In this document: piece by piece, positions 27,524 to 37,234 of the stretch | How the letters are laid out: the number at the start of each line of letters is the position of its first letter | Position numbering within the stretch: the first letter of the stretch is position 1 | Assembly: GCA_003576905.1 (NCBI GenBank) | Contig: QEVG01000013.1 | Span: 29,670 to 93,669 of the forward strand | Direction of reading: 5' to 3' | DNA length: 64,000 bases | Source: Planctomycetota bacterium | GTDB lineage: Bacteria; Planctomycetota; Phycisphaerae; UBA1845; UTPLA1 | Notes under the pieces: model-generated | What the model was told of the DNA's origin: nothing | Seen by the model: the letters and a program-made list of their open reading frames with translations, nothing else | Database searches by the model: none | Made by a program: the position numbers and the translations under genes

Positions 27524-27612
27524 GGAGAGGTGGCTGAGTGGCTTAAAGCGACGGTTTGCTAAATCGTTGTACGGGTAACACTGTACCGGGGGTTCGAATC
27601 CCCCCCTCTCCG
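27524..27612 (+). tRNA. tRNA-Ser (anticodon GCU)
   Basis: A class II tRNA of 89 bases. The acceptor GGAGAGG pairs with CCTCTCC at the 3' end (27605-27611), followed by discriminator G; CCA is not encoded. The anticodon loop TTGCTAA gives GCU, reading AGC/AGU. The long variable arm pairs GTAC with GTAC. The T-arm is GGGGG TTCGAAT CCCCC. It stands alone between the membrane protein gene and putA; no integrase or duplicated 3' end is nearby. Confidence 0.96.
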
Positions 27613-27681
27613 TTTCCCCCGAACCTCATGTAAAACGCCTTTCATCGTGCGCCGCAAACGGAGGTCCACGGTCCGCCGTCA

Positions 27682-30600
27682 TTACGCGGTCGGCTGCGCT
27701 TCCGCGTGGCTCGTAGCCCGGGGCGACGCCCGCTCCTGCCCCGGCGGCGCGAAGCCGTGCCGCATCGTGTTCTCGCAGATTGTCTGCGGCAGCATGAACT
27801 GAAGAAGGTAATCCGGCCCGCCCGTCTTAATGCCCAGCCCGGACTTTCCGAAGCCGCCGAACGGCTGCCGATCCACCCGCGAAACCGTCGTCTTCCGGTT
27901 CAAGTACAGCGTGCCGACGTGCAGCGCCCGCCGCGCCAGCTCGATGTGCGCCGGGCTTCGCGAAAAGACGCCCGCCGTCAGCGCATAAGGCGTGCCGTTG
28001 GCAATCTCAACGGCATGTTCGAAACCGCGAGCCTTGAGGATGGTGAGGATCGGCGCGAGCATCTCTTCCTGAGAAATGCGCGCGTTCGGCGATGCATCGG
28101 CGAAAATCACCGGCCAGAAGTAGTATCCTCCCTCCGGCCGATTCGCGCCAGACCTGGCTGCTGGCCGGCCTTCCAGCACGCAGCGGGCCTCCTTCTTGCC
28201 GATCTCGACCCAATTGCGCGCGCGCTCCAGCGACGCCGCGTCGATCATCGGCCCGAACGACGTGCCCGGCAGGTCCGCCGCGGCAGGTTGAATTCCCTCT
28301 GCGGCTTCGACCAGTTTGGCGAGAAACTCGTCATGGACGCCGGCCGTGGCGATCACGCGCGAACACGAGGTGCACTTTTGGCCCGAGAAGCCGAAGGCCG
28401 AGGCGATGGTCGCCTGCACCGCCTCGTCGATGTCGGCATCGTCGTCCACGATAACCGAGTTCTTGCCGCCCATGTCCGCGATGACACGCTTGAAGAATGC
28501 GTGCCGCGCGCGATGCTGCGCCGCCGTCTCCACGATCCGCGTTCCCACGGCGCTCGAACCCGTGAACGCGATCAGGTCGACGTCCGGGTGCCGTACGAGA
28601 TAATCGCCGACGGCCTCCCCCCGACCGGGCAGGAAGTTCACGGCCCCGGCGGGTACGCCCGCCTCATGGAGCAGACGAACAAGCCAGTTGGCGCAGACGG
28701 AAGCCTGCGTGGCGGGCTTCACCACGACCGTGTTCCCGCTGACGAGCGCCGCCGCGGTCATGCCGGTCATGAGTGCAAACGGGAACGACACCGGGCTGAT
28801 GACCGCGGCTACCCCTCGCGGCCGATAGGCATAGGTGTTGGCCTCGCCCGCCAGGTTACGGAGCCGCACGCGCCGGGTAAGCCGGTTCATCTCGTAGGCG
28901 TAATAGCGCAGGTAATCAATCGCCTCCACGACGTCCCCGATCGCTTCGCGCCAGTTCTTGCCCACTTCCAGAACGACCCACGCGGCCGCCTCGAAGCGCC
29001 GGGCATGGAGAAGATCGGCGGCACGTGACACTATGGCGGCACGATCGACTGCCGGTATCGCCGCCCACTGCTCAAAAGTGCGGCCCGCCGCCGCCACGGC
29101 CTTGTCGGCAAGCGCGGGGTCGCTGTCCGTCGCCCGTCCCACGATCTGGGAAGGATTCGACGGATTAAGCGATGCCGTCCACGTCCCCGCTTCGCACGGC
29201 TGTCCGTCGATCAGCGCGGGAAGCTTTTCTCCCGCCAGCGTCCGCGCCCGCGCAAGGGCGTCCTGCATGGCCTGTCGCGACTCGGGTCGCGAGAAATCCA
29301 CGTCCGGTTCGTTTTCGAAGGGGTTCATCTCGGCGTACTCATCAGGGTCCTGAATGACCGGTTTGGGCAGGGGTGGCGGGGCGGGGGTCGCGAAGCAGGC
29401 CGGCTCGCGCAGGAGCTGCTCGATCGGGGCGTCGCCCCCGAAGCTCTGCCGGAGGAACGACTCATTCGCGGTGTTCTCGATCAGGCGGCGGATCAGGTAC
29501 GCCATGCCCGACACGAGATTTCCGAACGGCGAATATATCCGCAGGCGCTGTTTCATCGCGACAAGGGCGCGCTTGAGCTGATCGCCCATGCCCGTAAGCA
29601 TCTGAAACTCGACCGTGTTGGGCGGCAATCCGAGCATCTTCTCCATCGCCAGCACTGCGGCGATGGAACGCACATTATGACTCGCGAAGGCCGGGCGGAT
29701 GATGTCCGCGTGCTCCAGCATCATGCGGGCGCAGCGCTCGAAACATGCATCCGACTCCCATTTATACGAGTAGACCGGTATCGGCCAGCCGTTGCGGATC
29801 GCGCCGGCCGTCTCGGCGTCCCAGTACGCGCCCTTTACGAGGCGAATCGCGATGGGGACCCCTCGCCGGCGCACCCAGTCGATTAGCTCCTCCATGTCGC
29901 GCTCGGCGTCGCGCAGATAAGCCTGCACGACGATGCCGCAGTCCGGCCACCCGGCGAATTCCGGTTCGGTAAGGATGCGCTTGAAGATGTGAAACGTCAG
30001 GTCCTTGACCGCGTAGTGCTCCATGTCGATGTTGACGAATGCCCCGCGCTTCCGCGCCGCGCCGAAAATGGGCCGCAGCCGATCCAGTACAGCCGCCGTG
30101 GTCCCTTCGGGGTCGATCGGATCGAACTTGGCGACGATGCCCGTCAGCTTGATTGAAACGTTGACGCGGGGGATCGGTCCCCAGGGCGCCCGGTCGAGAA
30201 GGGGGACCGAGGGCCACGAGGCCGACACCTCGCCCAGCCGGTTGATCAGGCGGATGTACAACTCCTGGAGCTGCCGTGCCACGCGATCCGCGATGACGGT
30301 TTCTCCGAGCACGTCGAGCGTGAAGGTCATGCCCCGGTGCCGCATTCGCAGGACTGACGCGATCGCCTCCTCCGGCGTGCTGCCGCAGATGAACTGCCGC
30401 GCCGACAGCGTGCATCCGAGCCGGACCGCCCACGCCGCCAGCGCCGCATGCACCGATCGGCAGTTGCGAAACCCCAGCGCTGCCTGCATCGGTACAGGCA
30501 GCGAAGGATGCGGCTCATCCGAAGTCCCAAGGTACTCCTGAAGATGTCGGGCGACGGCCTCGTGCGTCGGCAATGAGGGCAGCACCTCGACAAATCGGAA

Positions 30601-30774
30601 AAGCCGCAGTTTCAGGTCCTCATTGCGGGTCATCCACTGCATGGCCGCGTTCTGCAGATACTCCATCGAAAGGATCGACGGCGCGGCCTCTTCGGCCCTC
30701 TTGAATATCTCTTCGCCAATGGTCCGGGTGGTTGTTTCGAGAGTCCGGCGGGCGATGACGTCGGTGCGCGGCAC
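27682..30774 (-). CDS. putA: Bifunctional proline dehydrogenase / delta-1-pyrroline-5-carboxylate dehydrogenase (PutA, no DNA-binding domain)
   Basis: It oxidises proline to glutamate. 1030 residues. The FAD-dependent PRODH barrel covers roughly 90-480, with NVSIKLTGI, FVNIDMEHYAVKDLT, the substrate motif RLVKGAYWD, and FQMLTGMGDQLKRAL. The aldehyde dehydrogenase domain covers roughly 520-990, with PVSFPFALMTGM, FTGSSAVGTRIVE, and GQKCTSCSRVI with the catalytic Cys. The N-terminal ribbon-helix-helix of regulatory PutA proteins is absent. The GTG at 30774 (VPRTDV) with GGGG upstream is preferred. The frame stays open 143 codons more but would overlap the divergent lipoprotein gene. Probable channelling enzyme, membrane-associated through PRODH. 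Confidence 0.93.
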   Translation of the reverse strand: MPRTDVIARRTLETTTRTIGEEIFKRAEEAAPSILSMEYLQNAAMQWMTRNEDLKLRLFRFVEVLPSLPTHEAVARHLQEYLGTSDEPHPSLPVPMQAALGFRNCRSVHAALAAWAVRLGCTLSARQFICGSTPEEAIASVLRMRHRGMTFTLDVLGETVIADRVARQLQELYIRLINRLGEVSASWPSVPLLDRAPWGPIPRVNVSIKLTGIVAKFDPIDPEGTTAAVLDRLRPIFGAARKRGAFVNIDMEHYAVKDLTFHIFKRILTEPEFAGWPDCGIVVQAYLRDAERDMEELIDWVRRRGVPIAIRLVKGAYWDAETAGAIRNGWPIPVYSYKWESDACFERCARMMLEHADIIRPAFASHNVRSIAAVLAMEKMLGLPPNTVEFQMLTGMGDQLKRALVAMKQRLRIYSPFGNLVSGMAYLIRRLIENTANESFLRQSFGGDAPIEQLLREPACFATPAPPPLPKPVIQDPDEYAEMNPFENEPDVDFSRPESRQAMQDALARARTLAGEKLPALIDGQPCEAGTWTASLNPSNPSQIVGRATDSDPALADKAVAAAGRTFEQWAAIPAVDRAAIVSRAADLLHARRFEAAAWVVLEVGKNWREAIGDVVEAIDYLRYYAYEMNRLTRRVRLRNLAGEANTYAYRPRGVAAVISPVSFPFALMTGMTAAALVSGNTVVVKPATQASVCANWLVRLLHEAGVPAGAVNFLPGRGEAVGDYLVRHPDVDLIAFTGSSAVGTRIVETAAQHRARHAFFKRVIADMGGKNSVIVDDDADIDEAVQATIASAFGFSGQKCTSCSRVIATAGVHDEFLAKLVEAAEGIQPAAADLPGTSFGPMIDAASLERARNWVEIGKKEARCVLEGRPAARSGANRPEGGYYFWPVIFADASPNARISQEEMLAPILTILKARGFEHAVEIANGTPYALTAGVFSRSPAHIELARRALHVGTLYLNRKTTVSRVDRQPFGGFGKSGLGIKTGGPDYLLQFMLPQTICENTMRHGFAPPGQERASPRATSHAEAQPTA

Positions 30775-30864
30775 GGTTGTGACCCCAAGGGCATGGGAGT
30801 GTAGGTCCGCCCTCGACAGCCCGCAAGCGTTGCCAACCCTCCGGGCGATCCATAGACTGCGACC

Positions 30865-31635
30865 ATGTGCACTCGAACCCGAGAAGGCTGCCATTCCCCC
30901 CTTCGGTCCCGGCTGGCGAGCACGAGCGCGCTGGTGCTCTGCCTGGTCCTTTTTGTATGGCTGTCCTGCGGATGCGAAGACAAGCGCCGCCACCTGGCCG
31001 GCGAAGGCGTGAAATTTGTTCCGGTCGCCCCGCCTCTCTCTGCAGACGCGCCGCCCGAGGCCGTGGCGATGGCGGTTCTGGACGCCTTGCGCGAAGCACA
31101 GGTGAGCCGGGCGGGAGGCCTCGGTGCGCCAGAAAACCGCCGGCGGTACGAACAGGCGATGGAGACTCTGCGAAGTCTCGCGTCGGCTGACGAGATCTAC
31201 CACAATGTGCGCACCAGCAATTCCGGGTCCATTCCCAGGGACATTTCCAGGGACGCTGCGCTTACGCTGACCGTGGAGAGCTGGGTCTCAATGGTGGCGC
31301 ATTACGTCAACGGCTACAGGCTCGATACGCTCGCCACCGCCATTATGGTCCCCAACCAGCAGGTGGAAGTCTACGTGAATGCCGAGAACGCAAGGGACAA
31401 CGAGGTCTTGGCCCGCCTGACGACCGGCGCCGCCCCCACCACGGCCCCGGCCGATGGCTCCGTGCGTGCCGACGCGCTGGCACAGGGCGTCTGCCCACCC
31501 GTCGGCGCGGCTATCGTCGTGCGCCTTGCCCATCTCAACGGTTCTTGGCGCGTGCAGAAGGTCAGCCTCGGGCCGCCGCGGCAGCCGAGGGCCGCAGGTG
31601 TCTCCGCCGTCGAAAGTGGCGTTTCGGGTTCCTAG
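30865..31635 (+). CDS. Hypothetical lipoprotein
   Basis: A 256-residue protein with a lipoprotein-type signal: hydrophobic ALVLCLVLFVWLSCGC with lipobox LSCGC at about residues 33-37. The exported domain contains short helices (PEAVAMAVLDALREAQ) and ends in a segment (PVGAAIVVRLAHLNGSWRVQKV) that looks like the last strands of a small SnoaL/NTF2-type or lumazine-like fold; the family is not recognised. Divergent from putA by 90 bases. No ribosome site is obvious at the ATG. Confidence 0.65.
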   Translation: MCTRTREGCHSPLRSRLASTSALVLCLVLFVWLSCGCEDKRRHLAGEGVKFVPVAPPLSADAPPEAVAMAVLDALREAQVSRAGGLGAPENRRRYEQAMETLRSLASADEIYHNVRTSNSGSIPRDISRDAALTLTVESWVSMVAHYVNGYRLDTLATAIMVPNQQVEVYVNAENARDNEVLARLTTGAAPTTAPADGSVRADALAQGVCPPVGAAIVVRLAHLNGSWRVQKVSLGPPRQPRAAGVSAVESGVSGS

Positions 31636-32101
31636 CTGCCACGCGGACCCGACCTGCACACAACAGATACCTCACGCGCGTTTCGGCTCGTCGGCCGATG
31701 CCACGTCCGTTTTCTCGTTCGTCACGATAGCGCACGTTCACGCCCGGTAAAGACTCGGCCCCTGGGCGGATCATTCGGCCATTTTCCGGTCGGGCGCATC
31801 TTGCATAATCCCGCGCAGAAACTGCGTCCCCCTTAAAGTTTTTTCAACGCGTGGGCCGATTTTCTATCTATCTATGTTCTCTATCTTATCCAAATTATCT
31901 ATTACACCCAAATACGCAAGTCGTCGCGTTGGCTTGGGTATGAGTGAGCGGAGTGGCATAGGTCGTCCATTTAACGCCCTAGTGGAGCCAGGGCAAAAGG
32001 CTGGCTGCTGAGGATGCGACACGCGGTTCGGCGCAGGAAGCGACCGGACCGTCCACCGGGCCGCCCGCCCGAACGTCCGCATCCGCTGGAGAGACTGTTT
32101 C
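31636..32101. other. Intergenic region with AT-rich patch upstream of the cobalamin-domain gene
   Basis: Mostly non-coding. Around 31860-31920 the base composition drops to AT-rich, with CTAT repeats, unlike the rest of the window. This is a likely promoter or leader region for the gene at 32102. A sigma-28-like pattern is listed separately. No riboswitch fold recognised. Confidence 0.45.
31834..31860 (+). promoter_or_regulatory. Sigma-28 (FliA)-like promoter pattern, spacing off
   Basis: TAAAGTTT at 31834-31841 and GCCGAT at 31855-31860 match both halves of the flagellar sigma-28 consensus. The 13-base gap is two longer than the preferred 11, which lowers confidence. The downstream gene is 240 bases away. 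Confidence 0.3.
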
Positions 32102-32836
32102 ATGGCGAATGCAAAGCTTTTGAGTCAGTACATGGATCCGCTTCTCAGCGGTCACCGGTCGGTCTGCCGCGACATCGTGAAGAGCGCTTTGCGCGAAGGC
32201 ATCGAGCCGCGCCGGCTCTATCAGGAACTTATCTGGCCCGCGATGGCCCGGGTTGAACAGCTTTACCGCGACGATCGAATCAACCTGGCGGCGGAACATA
32301 TGGCCACGCGAATAAACCGCACGGTTGCCGATCACATTCAGAGCAGCCTCGATCGCCGGCCCGCCATCAATCGCTGCATTCTCATCGCCTGCGCCGCCGG
32401 CGAACCGGAGGAACTCAGCGCACAGATGTGCGCCGATCTCTTCGAGGCCGACGGGTGGGATGTCTTCTTCCTTGGTGGTGGCGTTCCGGAAGATGAAATC
32501 GTCTCCCTCGTCGGTCAGATTCAGCCCGACGTGCTCCTGATCTTCGGCAGTCGGCCGCAGGATGCGCCCGGCGTCCGCGCCCTGATCGACCAGGTGCGCG
32601 AGATCAACGCCTGCCCGAAGATGAACATCATGGTCTCCGGCGGCGTGTTCAACCGCGCATCGGGACTGTGGAAGGAAGTGAAGGCCGATCTGTTCGCCGA
32701 GACCGCCGCCGAAGCTCTGGAACTGGCGATTGAGGCCCCGCCGCGGCAGGTGGAATCGCGCGCCCCCGGCGCCCCCAAAAAGCGCCGGCGCCGGCGCCGG
32801 CCGCCGCTGCTCGCGCAGGTGGAAGGGGAGTGCTGA
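32102..32836 (+). CDS. Cobalamin-binding-domain-like protein lacking the axial histidine
   Basis: A 244-residue cytosolic protein. Residues 1-85 form the helical B12-cap bundle seen in CarH/MetH-type proteins, keeping the upper-face pair Glu65-His66 in LAAEHMATR. Residues 90-210 form the Rossmann-like B12-binding domain (ILIACAAGEPEELSAQ, GWDVFFLGGGVP, MNIMVSGG). The ExH motif that supplies the lower His ligand in CarH reads E-P-E (101-103) here, so ordinary base-off/His-on cobalamin binding should be lost. No MerR DNA-binding domain is present. The C-terminus is a basic tail (KKRRRRRRPP, 226-235) that could bind nucleic acid. A signalling or scaffold role is inferred. Confidence 0.75.
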   Translation: MANAKLLSQYMDPLLSGHRSVCRDIVKSALREGIEPRRLYQELIWPAMARVEQLYRDDRINLAAEHMATRINRTVADHIQSSLDRRPAINRCILIACAAGEPEELSAQMCADLFEADGWDVFFLGGGVPEDEIVSLVGQIQPDVLLIFGSRPQDAPGVRALIDQVREINACPKMNIMVSGGVFNRASGLWKEVKADLFAETAAEALELAIEAPPRQVESRAPGAPKKRRRRRRPPLLAQVEGEC

Positions 32837-32989
32837 TAATCCCGCAGCGCCGCCTCGTGAAAAAACGTGGGGCGCAGCTGAGAATCCAAACGAATGCTCT
32901 CGCGCAATCGGCCTGTCGGACGCCACCCGTCCGGCGGGCCGAATGCCTTTGCGCGGTGTCTCCAAGAAGCGCAGCCGAGTTCGCGAAAC

Positions 32990-34711
32990 TCAATCCGGCG
33001 TAATAAGCATGCGCAGAAACCACTGGACGTCGGTGCCGTCCAGCATCCCGTTCGCATCCGTGTCCGCCCGCCCGATCTGGCACGACGGATACGCCACCGC
33101 GTAGGCGTCCGGCGCTAAAAGTGCTAACACCAGGGCCTCCGTATCGTCCGTCGAAACCCGCCCGTCGCAGTTCAAATCGCCGACGCCCTCGCACGAGTCC
33201 GGAATGCCCGTCGCGTTGAAGTCAGGGGCGTATCCCAGGGCGATCTCCGTCGCATCGCCGATGCCATTCGTGTTGCAGTCATATTCCCCGATCCGCACGA
33301 AATAGATGTCCTGTTCGTTGTTGAAAGTCGCCGCATAGGCGAGGTTCGCCCCGACCCGGTCGGATACCATGTGATAATAATCTCCGAGCTTGTTCTGATT
33401 GGGATAGCCCACGCCGGGGTTGAAGCTCGGCGTAATCGCCACGTTCGGCGTCCACGTAACGCCGCCGCTTATTGATGACGTGTGAAACACCTGCGAGCGG
33501 TACGTAAACGGGTTGTTCCGCGTGTCATTCCAGATGACATCGATCCGCCCCGACGGGCCGACCGACATCGTGCCGAACCACTGTCAGTGCAGCGTTGAGT
33601 TGTCCGTATTGAGTTTTCGGGTCGGGCTCCAGGTCAGTCCGCCGTCGACGCTCTTCGTGATGCGCACGTCCATGTTGTCCGCGTCCGCGGGATCGGCAGA
33701 TCCGCACAGATAGACGGTCCCATGGTGACGCCCGCCCGAGGTATCCACCGCGATCCACGGCTGCCCCAACAGCCCAGCCGGATTCGGCCCCGTCGAAAGC
33801 CGCATCGTCCCGCCGATGTTCACTGACATGGAAAAATCGAACGTCGGCATCACGTTCGGGTTCCACGCGTTGGATGACTTCGCCACCCGGTACTCCGCGA
33901 AGTTGGATGGGTTCACCCCGCAGACATAAACCTCGCCCCCGGAGCCCACCCCGAGCGTACCGAAGATCATGCGATTGGGAATAGTGATCGGGTCCATCCA
34001 CGTCGCCCCGCCGTCCAGTGAACGCGTAAAGATGCGCAGCCCGCAGCAGGCCGCGTTGGAACTCCACGACATGTAGATGTTGCCGTGTCCCGGGCCGCCG
34101 GTTCGATCTACCGTCATCCACTGTTTGTCGCCCCCATATGCGAAAAAACGATCCGGCCAGGACGCGCCGCCGTCCGCCGAACGGAACAGGTCGCAGACGA
34201 AGCTGGACTGAAGGCTCATGTAATAGAACACACCGTCCGGGCTTACGTCGAGGACCGGGTCGCTTCGGAAAAAGCCCGGCTGAATGACCTCCACGCGATG
34301 CCACGTCCGCCCTGCGTCGGTGCTGAACGAATAGCCCGCCTGCCTGAAGTTGGACGACACATGATCGAACTGCCGCCACCCGATCACGATGTTGTTCGGG
34401 TTGGTGGGGTCCACCGCGATGGATGGCTCGTTCGCCGCGTCCAGGCTGATGTTGTTACCGTTGTCATCCACGTTGACCTGAACGCTCGTGTATCCGTTGT
34501 GCTCGACGACCTGGCGCGGGCTGCGCAGCAGCGACGGCACCACATACCGGTCGGTGGGGCGTTCGGGCTGTCCCGAAGACGAAGTGTCAATCGGCTCCGG
34601 TTGCGGCGGAGTATCATCGCCGGCCGCTCGCACGAGACTGGGCGTCCAAACGAGGGAGAGTGAACACACAAGAAGGCGGCGGCGAAGGCGATTCTCCCGG
34701 CGGATGTCCAT
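32990..34711 (-). pseudogene. Exported BNR/sialidase-fold protein with dockerin-like C-terminus, split by an in-frame TGA
   Basis: Read straight through, this is one 573-residue product. The signal peptide is MDIRRENRLRRRLLVCSLSLVW and on. BNR/Asp-box-type beta-propeller repeats follow (FSTDAGRTWHRVE, RSADGGASWPDRF, RSLDGGATWMDP, KSVDGGLTWSP), with SVGPSGRIDVIWNDTR near the end of the propeller. A Cys/Asp dockerin-like region ends it (DLNCDGRVSTDDTEAL and ADTDANGMLDGTDVQWFL). A TGA at 33584-33586 interrupts the frame between STLH and QWFGT; both sides share the same frame and continue the fold. One change from TGG would explain it. It may be a real nonsense mutation, an assembly error or readthrough. 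The second half could also be read from ATG 33568. Confidence 0.8.
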
Positions 34712-34835
34712 GAGTGACCCCGTTGCCAGCAACTGGCATAGACCTTGATTGACACGCGCGGGAGCCCGCCGGTCCCGGTGTTCTTAAGGAGTGATTGGCC
34801 GGCCCAAGCATACCCTGACCGCCCCCTGCGCTTCA

Positions 34836-36167
34836 ATGACTTCCCTTGCCGCCGATCTTCCGCGCCCCCAGACTACTCCAATGCGAGAAACTCCCCGCCA
34901 GACCCGTCGTCCCACGCGTCCAGGCCGACCCTCCCGCAAGCCCGCGCTCGCCACGGCGGCTCCTCCAGCGGCCGAGTCGCCTTGGGTGCAACTGCGCTCC
35001 GCGACCAATCACCCTTTTATCTTCGAGCGTATGATCGGCGGCGCGGATCCCGCTGCCCGGCCGGGCGACGTTGTGACCATCTACGACAAGGCGGGACGGT
35101 ACTTCGGCCGGGGCATTTATAATCCCCGCTCGCAGGTCGCACTCCGCGTTCTTACCCACGAAAGTCGCTCGGTCGATGACGCATTCTGGCGCGAGGCCGT
35201 TGAGAGAGCCGTCGAACTCCGCCGCGCGCTCCGCCTCGATGACGTGACCGACGCCTATCGCCTGGTGCACTCCGAAGGCGACGGACTGAGCGGGCTGATT
35301 CTCGAACGTTTTGCGGACTGCCTCGTGTTCGAGGTATTCTCTCTCGGTATCTATCAGCGCTATCCCGCGCTTGCCGAGTTCGCCGCCGCGGCGCTTGGGC
35401 CGCCACGATCTCTCGAGCGCCCGGACGGTGCTGCCGGCAACTGGCGCGTGTTTGTTCGTGCCGACGAGTCCATCGAGCGCACCGAGGGCTTCTCGGTGCG
35501 CGCCGAAGAGTGTCCCGACGCGGGACGTCTCATCATTCGTGAACACGGCATTCGCTACCGGGTCGACATTGCCGGGGGGCACAAGACCGGTTTCTTCTGC
35601 GACCAGCGCGACAACCGCCGAAAGCTTGCCGGGCTTTGTCGCGATGCGAATGTACTGGACATGTGCTGCTACACGGGGGGGTTCGGTCTCGCTGCGAAGG
35701 TCCTCGGCGGGGCAAAAGACGTGACCTGCGTCGATCTCGACGAGGCGGCCCTCGCCGTCGCGAAGGAGAATATCAACCTCAATAACACGCGGATCACACT
35801 TTCCCACGCCGACGCATTCAACTACTTCCGCCAGATGATTTCCATCGGCCGCAAATTCGATGTTCTCGTGCTTGATCCGCCCAAGCTCGCGACCTCGCGT
35901 GCCGCGGTGGATGAGGCGATGCGAAAATACTACGACCTCAACGGCCTCGGGATGCAGGTCGTCCGGCGGGGGGGGCTAATGCTTACGTGCAGTTGCAGCG
36001 GCCTCGTTTCACGCGACATGTTCGTGCAGACCCTGCATCGCGCCACGCGCCCGGCAGGCCGGACAATCCAATTGCTCGAGTTGTCCGGGGCCGGTCCTGA
36101 TCATCCCGTCATGCTCAACTGCCCGGAATCGGTCTATCTCAAGGCGGCTTGGCTGCGGGTCATGTGA
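34836..36167 (+). CDS. Class I rRNA methyltransferase, RlmI/RlmK-like (23S rRNA m5C)
   Basis: A 443-residue protein. After a basic, low-complexity N-terminus, a PUA-like domain begins near WVQLRSATNHPFIFERMI. The methyltransferase domain has VLDMCCYTGGFGLAA (SAM site), VDLDEAALAVAKENINLN, VLDPPKLA and the catalytic-type CSCSG. These follow the RlmI order, which methylates 23S rRNA cytosine (m5C1962 in E. coli). The start is unsure: GTG 34791, ATG 34836 and ATG 34881 are all in frame, and none has a good ribosome site. The extra 40-residue Arg/Pro/Ala head may be non-coding. Confidence 0.85.
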   Translation: MTSLAADLPRPQTTPMRETPRQTRRPTRPGRPSRKPALATAAPPAAESPWVQLRSATNHPFIFERMIGGADPAARPGDVVTIYDKAGRYFGRGIYNPRSQVALRVLTHESRSVDDAFWREAVERAVELRRALRLDDVTDAYRLVHSEGDGLSGLILERFADCLVFEVFSLGIYQRYPALAEFAAAALGPPRSLERPDGAAGNWRVFVRADESIERTEGFSVRAEECPDAGRLIIREHGIRYRVDIAGGHKTGFFCDQRDNRRKLAGLCRDANVLDMCCYTGGFGLAAKVLGGAKDVTCVDLDEAALAVAKENINLNNTRITLSHADAFNYFRQMISIGRKFDVLVLDPPKLATSRAAVDEAMRKYYDLNGLGMQVVRRGGLMLTCSCSGLVSRDMFVQTLHRATRPAGRTIQLLELSGAGPDHPVMLNCPESVYLKAAWLRVM

Positions 36168-36265
36168 TTCAATGGGCACTTCCGACGGGGGACGTCCGGG
36201 TGAAAACGAATCCGTCAGTCGGCCGCGCCACGCGCGCCGCCTTGACTTCTAACGTGAAAGCCACC

Positions 36266-37225
36266 ATGTTTCAGCCGGACGATTCCGCATCGCGCCATAA
36301 GACGACCCTGGTAGTCTGCCTGCTCATCATGACCCTCATCGGCGGCCTCACGCCGATCGGAGCGCGCATGGCCGTCGCGGAGATTCCTCCGATGCTTGCG
36401 GCGTGGTTGCGCTTCGGCACGGCGGGGATTCTGCTGTGGCTGACCCTTCGCTTCCAGGGGCGGCGGCTCGGTTTCACCCGTGCCGAAGTCCCGCGGCTCT
36501 TGCTTCTGGCGATCCTGTGCGTCCCGGTCAATCAGCTCGGATTCATGGGTGGCATTAAGCTGGCGAATGCCTCACATGCGGCACTCTTCTACGCCCTGAC
36601 GCCGGTGCTCGTCTTCTGGGGCTCCGTACTGGCCCGCCGCGCGCGGTTTTCGGGCATCATGTTCGCCGCCGCTCTCCTGGCCTTCGCCGGCGCGGCCTGC
36701 GTGCTATGGCCCTCCATCGTCGCGCCGGGCGGCGGCCGAAAGGCGTGGGAGTCGATGCTCGCGGGCGACCTGTTACTGCTGCTTGCCGTCGGATCGTGGG
36801 CCGCTTTCGTCGTGGCTAGCAAGGTGATGCTGGAGCGGTTCGGCGCGCTGCCGACGCTCGCCGCCGTCTTTCTGCTCGGCGCGCTCGTGCACACGCCGGT
36901 CGCCCTTTGGTCCGCCCGAGACTTTGCCGCCGGCGGGGTAACACTGAGCGGCGTGGCGGGCTTCTTGTTTATCACGCTCATCAGCGGCTACGCCGGCTAT
37001 CTCTTGACGTACAACGTACTTGCCCGGTTTGACGCCACCCGCGCGATGATCTTCGTCAACGTCCAGTTTCTCATCACGGTCCTGGTCGAGCGCGCCCTCT
37101 TCGAGGTGCCCTTGTCGGCGTACTTCGCCCTTGGGTCCGTGCTGATCTGCGCGGCCATCGCACTCGACTTTGCGCGATTGCCCCGGCGTGGTCCCCATGC
37201 GGCGTCGGCGCGCGCGGACCACTGA
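36266..37225 (+). CDS. EamA/DMT-family transporter
   Basis: A 319-residue inner-membrane protein with ten hydrophobic segments in two EamA halves (about 10-140 and 165-300). Characteristic stretches are TPIGARMAVAEIPPMLAAWLRF, NQLGFMGGIKLANASHAALFYALTPV and LTYNVLARFDATRAMIFVNVQFLITVLVERAL. Substrate is unknown; relatives export amino acids or metabolites. ATG at 36266 begins the homology; the frame opens at 36149 within the end of the methyltransferase gene. Confidence 0.88.
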   Translation: MFQPDDSASRHKTTLVVCLLIMTLIGGLTPIGARMAVAEIPPMLAAWLRFGTAGILLWLTLRFQGRRLGFTRAEVPRLLLLAILCVPVNQLGFMGGIKLANASHAALFYALTPVLVFWGSVLARRARFSGIMFAAALLAFAGAACVLWPSIVAPGGGRKAWESMLAGDLLLLLAVGSWAAFVVASKVMLERFGALPTLAAVFLLGALVHTPVALWSARDFAAGGVTLSGVAGFLFITLISGYAGYLLTYNVLARFDATRAMIFVNVQFLITVLVERALFEVPLSAYFALGSVLICAAIALDFARLPRRGPHAASARADH

Positions 37226-37234
37226 TCCCGAATA

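Noticed and set aside
27524..27612. tRNA-Ser as an integration site
   Set aside because: No integrase, no direct repeat of the tRNA 3' end was seen, and the flanking genes are ordinary.
33569..33586. Selenocysteine at the TGA in the BNR gene
   Set aside because: No hairpin typical of a SECIS was recognised directly after the codon, and the position in the propeller is not a redox site; a TGG-to-TGA change is simpler.
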